From Bryobacteraceae bacterium (GTDB lineage: Bacteria > Acidobacteriota > Terriglobia > Bryobacterales > Bryobacteraceae), in contig JANXXV010000408.1 of NCBI GenBank assembly GCA_025350445.1, positions 1 to 5,468 on the forward strand: a DNA stretch of 5,468 bases. Reading direction: 5' to 3'. A program made the translations under genes and the position numbers. Of this stretch, positions 1 through 5,346 are shown in pieces. The notes under the pieces were generated by a model, which worked only from the letters and a program-made list of their open reading frames with translations, did no database searches and was not told the DNA's origin. Every line of letters starts with the position of its first letter. Positions within the stretch are counted from its first letter, which is position 1.

Positions 1-2
1 CC

Positions 3-272
3 CAACTCGACCACGGCTCGGACCACAACGTGGCCATCAGTATCTTGAAGGACCGCCTAGCCAAAATTCCGAACGTCATGCAAACACCCGCGCCGGAAGT
101 GGACATCCTGCAATTGAACATGGCCGGACCCGTACTAGCGGTCCGGCCATATTGTCACAATTCAAACTATTGGCAGGTCTACTTCGACGCCAACAAACTA
201 ATACGGGAAAGCTTCGGCGAAGCTGGATTCGCGGTCCCGGAACAGCGCGTGCTGGTGCACAACGCCCAGTAA
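3..272 (+). CDS. MscS-family mechanosensitive ion channel, C-terminal end (partial)
   Basis: This is the last 89 residues of a small-conductance mechanosensitive channel, an inner-membrane protein that opens under membrane tension to release solutes during osmotic downshock. The frame is open to the left edge, so the start and all membrane helices lie outside; the GTG at 30 is internal. The visible part matches the cytoplasmic alpha/beta C-terminal domain of MscS. A helix follows DHGSDHNVAISILKDRL, then 'IPNV' and the family-typical 'PAPEVDI' segment, then a beta strand 'GPVLAVRPYC'. The helix with 'YWQVYFDANKLIRESFGEAG' precedes the closing 'FAVPEQRVLV', which corresponds to the usual 'GI.IPfPq' ending. 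It stops with TAA 13 bp before the end of the convergent gene. The family call is confident; the subtype (short E. coli MscS-like or longer) cannot be judged from this fragment. Confidence 0.88.
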   Translation, partial: QLDHGSDHNVAISILKDRLAKIPNVMQTPAPEVDILQLNMAGPVLAVRPYCHNSNYWQVYFDANKLIRESFGEAGFAVPEQRVLVHNAQ

Positions 273-285
273 ACAGCGGCGCGCG

Positions 286-1317
286 TTACCGGCGCCGGTA
301 GCCGCCACCCCGGTAGCCGGAGCCATAGCCGTAGCCTCGCCCGTAATATCCCCGCCCGTAGGAGAAGAACAAACCCGAACCGTAGTACGGCCCGTAGTAG
401 CCACCGTAAGGCGCATAGTAACCGTACGGAGAGTAGTATGGCGCAACGGACACCCGCTGCTGCTGCGGCTGACGGTACGAGAAGTCCTGTCGTTGGTCAT
501 ACGCATGTTCATACGCATCCTGCGTAGGAGGTTGAAAAGCCTGCTCCGATCGTGTAGTGTTTACAACAACCGGCGCCACAATTCGAAATGTCAACAAGGT
601 CTCCGGGTAAACCGCAGTGCTGTTTCCATGGGTCGTGAGCACCCCGATAGTCGATACCGCAGCGCCCGCAAGCGCGCCAATGCCGGCTCCAAATCCGCCG
701 TCCACCGCGCCGCCGATTGCCGCGCCCACACCGGTGGTCGCCGCTATCGCACCGGCATCACGGCCAACTGAGGTGCCACCGCTTCGCTCAGTCAATTGAG
801 TCTGAACCGGCACCTGTTGGCCATCCACCAGGCTGAGCTCGGTTAACTCAATCACCAACCGCGACGTACCTTTCACACGACCGCCCTTCTGCGACTCCAC
901 AACACGGCCAGCCACCGTCTGCCCGCGCCGTGCAATCACCAATCCATCCGCAATCAGCGGCTGCGCAAGCGTAGCTGTAAATGCATCGCCCGGCTGGTTA
1001 TGATCGGTCGAAATCGGCTGGTTTACCCGGACCGTAACCCACGAACCAACAGGCAGAGTGAGTTGCGGACCCACAAACGAACGCTGGTATACCGGCGGCC
1101 CGTCTTGTTGCGGTTGGGATTCCCGTTGCTGTCTTGAGTCGAACGGATGTCCCTGGTCCGGCCCTTGCTGAGCGCCAGACTCTCCAACCTTTCGCCAGCC
1201 CGGCTGTTGCTGCTGTCCGTATCCGGCTTGTCCACCTTGCTGCGCAAATACCGGCGTTGTCTGCGCTAGAAAAATTGCGGCGGCCAAGGCAACCCACGTT
1301 CTATTTTGAATAGTCAT
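286..1317 (-). CDS. Secreted glycine-zipper protein with Tyr/Gly-rich tail, function unknown
   Basis: This is a 343-residue exported protein. Residues 1-25 form a Sec signal peptide: a short basic N-end, hydrophobic 'WVALAAAIFLA', and cleavage after 'VFA'. Residues 26-80 are Gln/Gly-rich and probably disordered. Residues 88-178 look like a compact beta domain ('LPVGSWVTVRVNQPIS', 'ARRGQTVAGRVV', 'TSRLVIELTELSLVDGQ'). Residues 184-226 form a small-residue glycine-zipper stretch with repeated GxxxG/AxxxG spacing that could insert in or associate with a membrane. 'YPETLLTFRI' (237-246) closes the core, and residues 292-343 are a Tyr/Gly/Arg tail. The ATG at 1317 is preferred: it begins the signal peptide and has GAAGGG 10 nt upstream, whereas upstream extension to a TTG at 1368 would cover a sigma-54 promoter match. 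The architecture resembles glycine-zipper envelope proteins common in Acidobacteriota; the molecular role is not known. The reading frame is secure, the function is not. Confidence 0.85.
   Translation of the reverse strand: MTIQNRTWVALAAAIFLAQTTPVFAQQGGQAGYGQQQQPGWRKVGESGAQQGPDQGHPFDSRQQRESQPQQDGPPVYQRSFVGPQLTLPVGSWVTVRVNQPISTDHNQPGDAFTATLAQPLIADGLVIARRGQTVAGRVVESQKGGRVKGTSRLVIELTELSLVDGQQVPVQTQLTERSGGTSVGRDAGAIAATTGVGAAIGGAVDGGFGAGIGALAGAAVSTIGVLTTHGNSTAVYPETLLTFRIVAPVVVNTTRSEQAFQPPTQDAYEHAYDQRQDFSYRQPQQQRVSVAPYYSPYGYYAPYGGYYGPYYGSGLFFSYGRGYYGRGYGYGSGYRGGGYRRR
287..300. terminator. 14-bp perfect palindrome between convergent genes, possible bidirectional terminator
   Basis: TACCGGCGCCGGTA is identical to its reverse complement and lies where two convergent genes meet, overlapping the stop codon and last Arg codons of the minus-strand gene. 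As RNA it could fold into a 5-bp stem with a GCGC loop on either strand. There is no T-run on either side, so it is not a canonical intrinsic terminator, and part of the symmetry may simply reflect the Tyr-Arg-Arg-Arg codons. Confidence 0.2.
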
Positions 1318-1327
1318 AATCGTTCGG

Positions 1328-1333
1328 CCCTTC
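1328..1333 (-). promoter_or_regulatory. Ribosome binding site supporting the ATG at 1317
   Basis: Read on the minus strand this is GAAGGG, 10 nt before the ATG at 1317. It supports that ATG over an in-frame TTG at 1368, which has no Shine-Dalgarno-like sequence. Confidence 0.5.
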
Positions 1334-1351
1334 GCGGCCTGCACTTGAACC

Positions 1352-1367
1352 TGCAAATCGAATGCCA
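1352..1367 (-). promoter_or_regulatory. Candidate sigma-54 (-24/-12) promoter for the glycine-zipper protein gene
   Basis: On the minus strand the 16 bases read TGGCATTCGATTTGCA. The RpoN consensus is TGGCACG-N4-TTGCW, so the -24 block (TGGCA) and the -12 block (TTGCA) are both matched at exactly the right spacing; only the CG after TGGCA differs. With GC at -13/-12, transcription would start near 1341, giving a leader of about 24 nt that contains the GAAGGG ribosome site. The position directly upstream of a real gene, in the right orientation, strengthens the match. Sigma-54 promoters need an enhancer-binding activator; none is encoded in this window. Confidence 0.55.
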
Positions 1368-1430
1368 AACGTAAGTGCTTGGTTTTGAGCGGCTCTTAAC
1401 AAATCGCCGTGGTTGGATTAGGCCGCCGAT

Positions 1431-1454
1431 GGTTGTGATCAACCACTCACACAA
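1431..1454. promoter_or_regulatory. Inverted repeat upstream of the sigma-54 site, possible activator-binding site
   Basis: Two overlapping dyads are visible: GGTTG-TGAT-CAACC (1431-1444) and TTGTG-N12-CACAA (1433-1454). Relative to the predicted start near 1341, the first lies at about -90 to -103. That is within the range where sigma-54 enhancer-binding proteins usually bind. No known activator consensus is recognised, so the operator role is inferred from position and symmetry only. Confidence 0.25.
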
Positions 1455-2036
1455 ATCCCGCCCGCCGTCCCTCCGGAAACACGCGGTAGACATGCCCGCG
1501 GTCCGCCGCCGCATTCACCGGAGCCGGTTCCACCCGGTTCGCCAGTCCGCGATTTAGAAAAAATGGAAGGGGCACGTGTGCCCTCTCGCTTGACCCATTC
1601 ACCACCCTGCGCGGCGTAGCCCGATGGTGCGCGCGCGTGGCAAACTCCGGAATCTCGCCCGGTTCACCACCAGTCGGCCCGGCTCCGGCGGAACATCCGG
1701 CCTTTTCCGCCACCGCTGCGTACTTCCAACCCGCCGCATCTGGTGTACACTAACCGCCAAAATCAGCGCGGTTGGGCCCATCGCCAGACAACGCCACCTG
1801 CAATTCACCCCGCCCTGGTCACACCCGGCCCGATACTGCTTCAGGCCTAATTGCAGGCCTTAGGGACCACATCGGTCAACCGGGGCATCAACCGGCGCGT
1901 CCAGTGCGGCTAAGCCTTACAACCGCTATTGCCCTCTTCTCAGCGACCGGGCGAAATCCGGGCGGGACTGGGTTCCACACGAAAACACCTCCACGAATAC
2001 ACCTTGCCCCCCGTCAAATGTAGCGGTAAGCTTCGT
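1455..2036. other. Intergenic stretch without a convincing gene
   Basis: This lies between the divergent genes that start at 1317 (-) and 2049 (+). Short open frames exist on both strands, but they are rich in Arg, Pro and Cys, lack ribosome sites and overlap each other, as expected of noncoding GC-rich DNA. Visible structures are the hairpin with a T-run at 1558-1587 (minus strand), a short AACCGC-N10-GCGGTT dyad at 1752-1773, and AGGCCT-N6-AGGCCT at 1843-1860. No tRNA, CRISPR or transposase remnant was seen. Its size is large for an intergenic region, so it may hold promoters or an undetected small RNA. Confidence 0.5.
1558..1587 (-). terminator. Intrinsic-terminator-like hairpin with T6 run
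   Basis: On the minus strand a stem GGGCA/TGCCC with a CACG loop is extended outward, after one mismatch, by three more pairs. After the stem come three bases (CCA, of which the first closes the outer stem), then six T residues (1563-1558). The shape is that of a modest rho-independent terminator for leftward transcription. No convincing minus-strand gene lies just upstream of it (1590-2048), so it either ends an unseen transcript or is fortuitous. Confidence 0.3.
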
Positions 2037-2038
2037 AT

Positions 2039-2043
2039 GGGAG
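2039..2043 (+). promoter_or_regulatory. Ribosome binding site deciding the start at 2049
   Basis: GGGAG lies 5 nt before the ATG at 2049. This favours 2049 over the in-frame ATG at 2037 and over a 40-residue upstream extension from 1929 that would bury the signal peptide. Confidence 0.5.
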
Positions 2044-2048
2044 TACCG

Positions 2049-2774
2049 ATGACACTCAAGCCCGCTCCTTCAGTCCTATTTATTGCCACATCGCTCTTCG
2101 GCCAGGCAGTCTTCCCAACTGGTCCCACCCTTCTGCCGCCCCCGAATGGATCTCGTTTCGGCAATATCAACTTCCCCGGCGGCACTCCAATCGCCGCCCC
2201 TGCGCCGCGTCTCGGCAGCCTCATTCCCAATTACGGCCAGTATGCGGGCGGCTACGTCAGCCCGCCGGCGCGTCCCAACAATTCCCGCCAGGGCGGCCCG
2301 GATCGCACGCTAGTGGTTCCCTACGCCTTCCCCGTCTATTTCAACGATTACGGCGGCTACAACTATCCGCCCCAGCAGCAGCCACTCACCCTCGTGATGC
2401 AACCGCAGCAACAAACCGTCCCAACCGTGATCATCAACCAGACGTTCGCCGCGGCTCTTCCGGAGCCCAACGACGATGATGCTCAAACCCAATCCAGCGT
2501 CCGGATTTACAAGACGCCCGTGCGCTCTACCGCGCCTGAGTCCGCCGCAGCGCCCCGCGCCGCCTCCCCTGACGACCGCGCCACTATCTTCCTCATCGCC
2601 TACAAAGACAGATCCATCCATTCCGCAATTGGCTACTGGACCGAAGGCGACACCCTGCACTACGTCACCCGGCAGGGTACCGTGAATCGAATATCGTTGG
2701 ACCAGGTAGACAAGCCGCTCTCCGATCAGTTGAACAGTGAACGGAAAGTGGATTTTCAGATCCGTGCCAAATAG
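2049..2774 (+). CDS. Secreted Pro/Gln-rich protein with compact C-terminal domain, function unknown
   Basis: This encodes a 241-residue protein. Residues 1-20 are a Sec signal peptide: one Lys, hydrophobic 'SVLFIATSLF', and a likely cut after 'GQA'. Residues 21-175 are low-complexity, rich in Pro, Gly, Asn, Tyr and Gln, with short Tyr/Gly and Gln-Gln-Gln runs, and are probably extended outside the cell or in the periplasm. Residues 177-238 form a dense, well-ordered segment: 'ATIFLIAYKDRSIHSAIGYW', then 'EGDTLHYVTRQGTVNRISLDQVD', then 'LNSERKVDFQI'. It looks like a small beta-rich domain. I have seen this style of ending in acidobacterial exported proteins but cannot name a family for it. The ATG at 2049 is chosen from GGGAG 5 nt upstream and because it begins the signal peptide. 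The gene is divergent from the glycine-zipper protein gene, another secreted low-complexity protein, across 731 bp. Confidence 0.82.
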   Translation: MTLKPAPSVLFIATSLFGQAVFPTGPTLLPPPNGSRFGNINFPGGTPIAAPAPRLGSLIPNYGQYAGGYVSPPARPNNSRQGGPDRTLVVPYAFPVYFNDYGGYNYPPQQQPLTLVMQPQQQTVPTVIINQTFAAALPEPNDDDAQTQSSVRIYKTPVRSTAPESAAAPRAASPDDRATIFLIAYKDRSIHSAIGYWTEGDTLHYVTRQGTVNRISLDQVDKPLSDQLNSERKVDFQIRAK

Positions 2775-2973
2775 CTCACTTCCAGACGTGCCAGTGAAGC
2801 GTAGCGCGGATTTCTATCAGTGGTACTTCGATCCGCGCCCGGCGCAGCCCATTCCCGGCGAAATCGGAGACGCGCATCCCCCGCAGACGAATAGCGCGGA
2901 CCGCAGCGCCGGCGCCATGCGAAATCCTTCCCCTTTCACCCCGTTTCACCATTCCGCTGAAAGGCAAAATTAA
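2764..2973 (+). CDS. Possible small coupled ORF of unknown function
   Basis: This is an open frame of 69 residues from a GTG at 2764 that overlaps the last 11 bases of the preceding gene. It stops with TAA 3 bp before the ATG of the LamG gene. Alternative starts in the same frame are GTG at 2737, 2788 and 2794; none has a clear ribosome site. The central segment 'SADFYQWYFDPRPAQPIPGE' has a protein-like composition, and third codon positions are GC-rich as in the neighbours. No signal peptide, membrane helix or known motif is visible. The tight junctions on both sides would suit translational coupling, but a noncoding spacer open by chance remains possible. Confidence 0.3.
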   Translation: MPNSSLPDVPVKRSADFYQWYFDPRPAQPIPGEIGDAHPPQTNSADRSAGAMRNPSPFTPFHHSAERQN

Positions 2974-2976
2974 GAC

Positions 2977-3660
2977 ATGACCCGTAGATCCACCCTGCTG
3001 CTGCTCTCCACCGCCGCACCCGCTTTCACGCTAAAGGCCTGGCAACAGGCCGCGCAGGAAACCTGGACATTCCACCGCCTCGACCAGATCGGCGGCCACC
3101 CCGCCACCATCCTCGGCCACCCCCGCGTTATAGACACGCCGCAAGGGAAAGCGGTGCAGTTCAACGGCATTGACGACGCTATTTTCCTGGACGTTCACCC
3201 GCTGGCGGGAGCTGAAACATTTACCTGGGAAGTTGTTTTTCGCCCCGATAGCGGCGGCGCGCCCGAGCAGCGCTTTTTCCACTTGCAGGAAACAGACCCG
3301 AAGACCGGTACGGACACCGGCGCCCGTCTGCTATTTGAAACGCGCCTGATCGGCGACCGCTGGTGCCTGGACAGCTTCGCGCTATCCGCCGGCGGATCGA
3401 AAGCGCTGCTGGACCGCACGCTGCTCCACTCGACGGACGCCTGGCATCACGCCGCCGCGGTCTACGACGGAAAGGAGTTTCGAAACTACGTGGACGGCAA
3501 ACTCCAAGGCGCGGCGACAGTTCACTTAACGCCGCAAGGCGCAGGACACGCTTCAATCGGAACCCGCATCAATAAACGGGACTACTTCAAAGGCGCCGTC
3601 CGCATCGCCAGAATGACCCGCCGCGCCCTTGAACCCGCCGCCTTCCTGAGCAATCTTTAG
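2977..3660 (+). CDS. Exported LamG/concanavalin A-like lectin-fold protein
   Basis: This encodes a 227-residue protein. The N-end 'MTRRSTLLLLSTAAPAF' is a signal sequence with twin Arg before the hydrophobic core; it could use Tat or Sec, and the full Tat consensus is not present. Residues 28-218 form one LamG-like jelly-roll domain (Laminin_G_3 type). Its hallmarks are 'GKAVQFNGIDDAIFLDV' (57-73), 'ETFTWEVVFRPD' (80-91), 'WHHAAAVYDGKEFRNYVDGK' (156-175), and the closing 'SIGTR' and 'FKGAVRIARMTRRAL' strands. Such domains usually bind glycans or act as structural modules; no catalytic glycosidase residues can be assigned, so enzymatic activity is not claimed. The protein is essentially a single domain without partner modules. 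The ATG at 2977 is weakly supported by GAAAGG 12 nt upstream and by the signal peptide. It runs in the same direction as the MFS gene 35 bp downstream and may share its transcript. Confidence 0.85.
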   Translation: MTRRSTLLLLSTAAPAFTLKAWQQAAQETWTFHRLDQIGGHPATILGHPRVIDTPQGKAVQFNGIDDAIFLDVHPLAGAETFTWEVVFRPDSGGAPEQRFFHLQETDPKTGTDTGARLLFETRLIGDRWCLDSFALSAGGSKALLDRTLLHSTDAWHHAAAVYDGKEFRNYVDGKLQGAATVHLTPQGAGHASIGTRINKRDYFKGAVRIARMTRRALEPAAFLSNL

Positions 3661-3695
3661 AAAGGTAGTCAGGTGACCTTCCGGCCATCGCCATT

Positions 3696-4934
3696 ATGGC
3701 CGCCGCGGAACCGGAACAGTTTTCAAATCCGCCCATCATACAATTGAAGGAAGTGGGTCTTTCGGCACATACTTTCAGCGCGCGTTTCTGGGCGCTGGTC
3801 GGAGCGACGTTTCTCGGCTTTCTAGGCATCGGAACCGTGCTGCCCGGCCTTGGACCCCATGTCCGCCACGATCTGGGCGGGTCCGATCAAACCGTAGGCT
3901 TCGTCATCGGGATATTCTCGTTCGTTGCACTAGCCGCCCGCTTCTTCTCCGGCCCGCTAGCCGACCGCCGCGGCCGCAAGACCGCGTTCCTCACGGGACT
4001 TCTAAGTTGTTCCCTGGCAGGCGCGGCATACCTTCTGCCCATCGGGATCACCGGAGCCTATTTAGGCCGCATACTGCAAGGTTTCGGCGAGGCATGTCTA
4101 TATACAGGAGCGGCGGCGTGGGCCCTGGAACTAGCCGGCATCCACCGCAGCGGGCAGGCGCTGGGGTATCTCAGCAGCGGCATCTGGGGAGGTATCTCCG
4201 CCGGCCCCGTTGTAGGAAATTGGTTAGGATCGTTTGAACACGCCGCCATGATGCAAATGGTAAGTGCTTTAATCGCCTTCGCCATCCTGCTGCGCATTCC
4301 AGAGGATTACGCCCCCGAAGCGCATACGGAGCCCAGGCGCTGGATACCCTCTTCCCTAATTGTGCCCGGCATTGCTATCGGATTCGTCAACGTGCATTAC
4401 CCCGTGGTGGCGGGCTTTCTCATTCTCCACTTGGCTCGCCACGGAAATTCCGGACCCGCCGCCTTTTCCGCCTACGCACTGCTGATCCTGTTCTCCCGGT
4501 TCTTCCTGGGCGGCTTGCCCGACCGCATCCACCCGGCCATCACATACTACGCCGGCTTGGCCGCCATGGCCGCGGGGTTGATCGCACTCGCCGCCGGTCC
4601 CGAGCCGTTCTTCGCCATCGGCGCCACCGCCCTGCTCGGATTCGGCTTCTCATTTCCATGGTCGGCCGTCGCCGCTACGGTTCTCCGGCAAATCCCGGAA
4701 CGGGAGCGCGGCTCCGCGGTCGGCGTGCTAAGCGCCTTCTACGACTTCTTCGTCGGGGTCAGCTCCTTTGCCGCGGGATTGATCGCCAAGAACTTCGGCT
4801 ACTCCGCCGCCTTCGCGATGGCCGCCGCCGCTCTAGGTGGCGCGGCCATCGCCGGGCGCTACGTCTTCCAGGCCAAGGCCCAGGAATCCATAGTCGCCGA
4901 AGCAGAATACGCCCGCCCAGCAGCAAATTCGTGA
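3696..4934 (+). CDS. MFS transporter, DHA1-like drug:H+ antiporter type
   Basis: This encodes a 412-residue inner-membrane protein with about twelve hydrophobic segments, the normal size for the major facilitator superfamily. Motif A is intact between TM2 and TM3 (GPLADRRGRK, residues 86-95). The TM4 basic residue of motif B is present (R125 in 'LGRILQGFGEA'). A motif C-like antiporter signature follows in TM5 ('GGISAGPVVGNWLG', 165-178), with GP at 170-171. A degenerate second-half copy of motif A, 'GGLPDRIHP', is at 272-280. Motif C points to proton-coupled export of small molecules. The substrate cannot be read from sequence; sugar efflux or drug efflux are both possible. The start is uncertain: the ATG at 3696 lacks a clear ribosome site. 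The GTG at 3753 has AAGGA almost touching it, too close to be ideal, and would still leave all helices intact. The hydrophilic C-terminal tail ends at TGA 4932-4934, directly followed by tandem repeats. Confidence 0.9.
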   Translation: MAAAEPEQFSNPPIIQLKEVGLSAHTFSARFWALVGATFLGFLGIGTVLPGLGPHVRHDLGGSDQTVGFVIGIFSFVALAARFFSGPLADRRGRKTAFLTGLLSCSLAGAAYLLPIGITGAYLGRILQGFGEACLYTGAAAWALELAGIHRSGQALGYLSSGIWGGISAGPVVGNWLGSFEHAAMMQMVSALIAFAILLRIPEDYAPEAHTEPRRWIPSSLIVPGIAIGFVNVHYPVVAGFLILHLARHGNSGPAAFSAYALLILFSRFFLGGLPDRIHPAITYYAGLAAMAAGLIALAAGPEPFFAIGATALLGFGFSFPWSAVAATVLRQIPERERGSAVGVLSAFYDFFVGVSSFAAGLIAKNFGYSAAFAMAAAALGGAAIAGRYVFQAKAQESIVAEAEYARPAANS

Positions 4935-4935
4935 C

Positions 4936-4986
4936 AAATCCCCACTGCCTCTAAATCCCCACTGCCTCTAAGTCCCCACTACCTCT
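4936..4986 (+). repeat. Three tandem copies of a 17-bp unit
   Basis: The unit AAATCCCCACTGCCTCT occurs at 4936-4952 and 4953-4969 without a mismatch, and at 4970-4986 with two changes (AAGTCCCCACTACCTCT). It begins one base after the MFS stop codon. In the third copy CCCCAC (4974-4979) can pair with GTGGGG (4990-4995), linking the array to the hairpins that follow. Copy-number variation by slippage is plausible. Confidence 0.9.
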
Positions 4987-4994
4987 AAGGTGGG

Positions 4995-5032
4995 GCAGAC
5001 GCCCTCGTCTGCGCGCGACCCCCAGGTCGCGC
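4995..5032. repeat. Two back-to-back perfect hairpins, REP-like palindromic element
   Basis: Hairpin one is GCAGACG-CCCT-CGTCTGC (4995-5012), a 7-bp perfect stem with a 4-nt loop. It abuts hairpin two, GCGCGACC-CCCA-GGTCGCGC (5013-5032), an 8-bp perfect stem with a 4-nt loop. They lie 60 bp after the MFS stop. Paired GC-rich hairpins in intergenic space are typical of dispersed palindromic repeats. They could also stabilise the 3' end of the MFS transcript or slow transcription, but no T-run follows. I believe close relatives of this sequence recur in intergenic regions of acidobacterial genomes; that is recollection, not a search result. Confidence 0.7.
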
Positions 5033-5346
5033 TCTTGCGCCCGTCGTCAACTCTTACCAGCGACAGGACACTAGCGCGGCTCCCGGAATCACGCTCGGTC
5101 CCAGCCACGGCTGTCAGGGAGGGGTTGCTTGCTTGATTGGCTCTTGTATCCGGCCCAATAGCAAGTAGCCGTCAGACTATAGAGTCCTCCTTCGCGCCTC
5201 CCGTCGAAGTTCCGGGCAATCAACCGCCGGTGCCGGAAAAAAACGGCATCCGGCAGATCGACCGCGCTTCCGGCTGAACGTCATCGCGGCGAAGCCTCCC
5301 GCCAGCCTCAGTCGGAACTTCAGCTCGCAAGCATGTTTCACCAGTT
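5033..5346. other. Intergenic stretch, structured, no confident gene
   Basis: No frame here is convincing as a gene. One plus-strand frame of 46 residues (TTG at 5137 to TGA at 5277, ending 'PPVPEKNGIRQIDRASG') reads fairly protein-like but has a poor start. It contains the A7 tract at 5237-5243, which on the minus strand is a T7 tract about 100 nt after the stop of the right-edge gene; only weak stems precede it. The part from about 5050 to 5123 resembles the style of dispersed intergenic repeat seen in Acidobacteriota. The long stem-loop at 5123-5170 is listed separately. Confidence 0.45.
5123..5170 (+). repeat. Long imperfect stem-loop
   Basis: Bases 5123-5132 pair with 5161-5170 over ten pairs (two are G-U as plus-strand RNA). 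After a 3x1 internal loop, ATTGG (5136-5140) pairs with CCAAT (5155-5159), leaving a 14-nt loop. The two G-U pairs would be C-A mismatches on the other strand, so any RNA structure is better formed on the plus strand. It could be part of a repeat, a small RNA or an RNA stability element; no known family is recognised. Confidence 0.4.

Noticed and set aside
198..518. Minus-strand frame of 106 residues across the convergent junction
   Set aside because: It overlaps the MscS end and the Tyr/Gly tail gene in another frame; its product is Arg/Thr-rich with no motif, a shadow of real coding sequence.
1318..1368. N-terminal extension of the glycine-zipper protein to a TTG at 1368
   Set aside because: It has no ribosome site, would bury the signal peptide, and covers the sigma-54 promoter match.
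1447..1713. Minus-strand frame of 88 residues in the large gap
   Set aside because: It has no ribosome site, runs through the terminator-like hairpin and overlaps other equally open frames. Its end ('GLANRVEP...') may be a translated dispersed repeat rather than a gene.
1624..1863. Plus-strand frame of 79 residues in the large gap
   Set aside because: The composition is rich in Arg, Pro and Cys, there is no ribosome site and no recognisable motif.
1929..2048. Upstream extension of the Pro/Gln-rich protein
   Set aside because: The extension puts 40 non-signal residues ahead of a clear signal peptide, while GGGAG precedes the ATG at 2049.
3221..3556. Minus-strand 111-residue frame inside the LamG gene
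   Set aside because: It is Arg-rich antisense of a well-supported domain gene.
3662..3680. AAGGT-N9-ACCTT dyad between the LamG and MFS genes
   Set aside because: A 5-bp stem without a T-run is too weak to call a terminator or attenuator.
4658..4954. Plus-strand 98-residue frame overlapping the MFS 3' end
   Set aside because: The product is mostly Arg/Gly/Leu, a frame shadow of the membrane-protein codons.
5137..5277. Plus-strand 46-residue frame with a TTG start
   Set aside because: The end reads somewhat protein-like, but the start is poor, a stop lies immediately upstream and the frame begins inside the long stem-loop; noted within the intergenic entry only.
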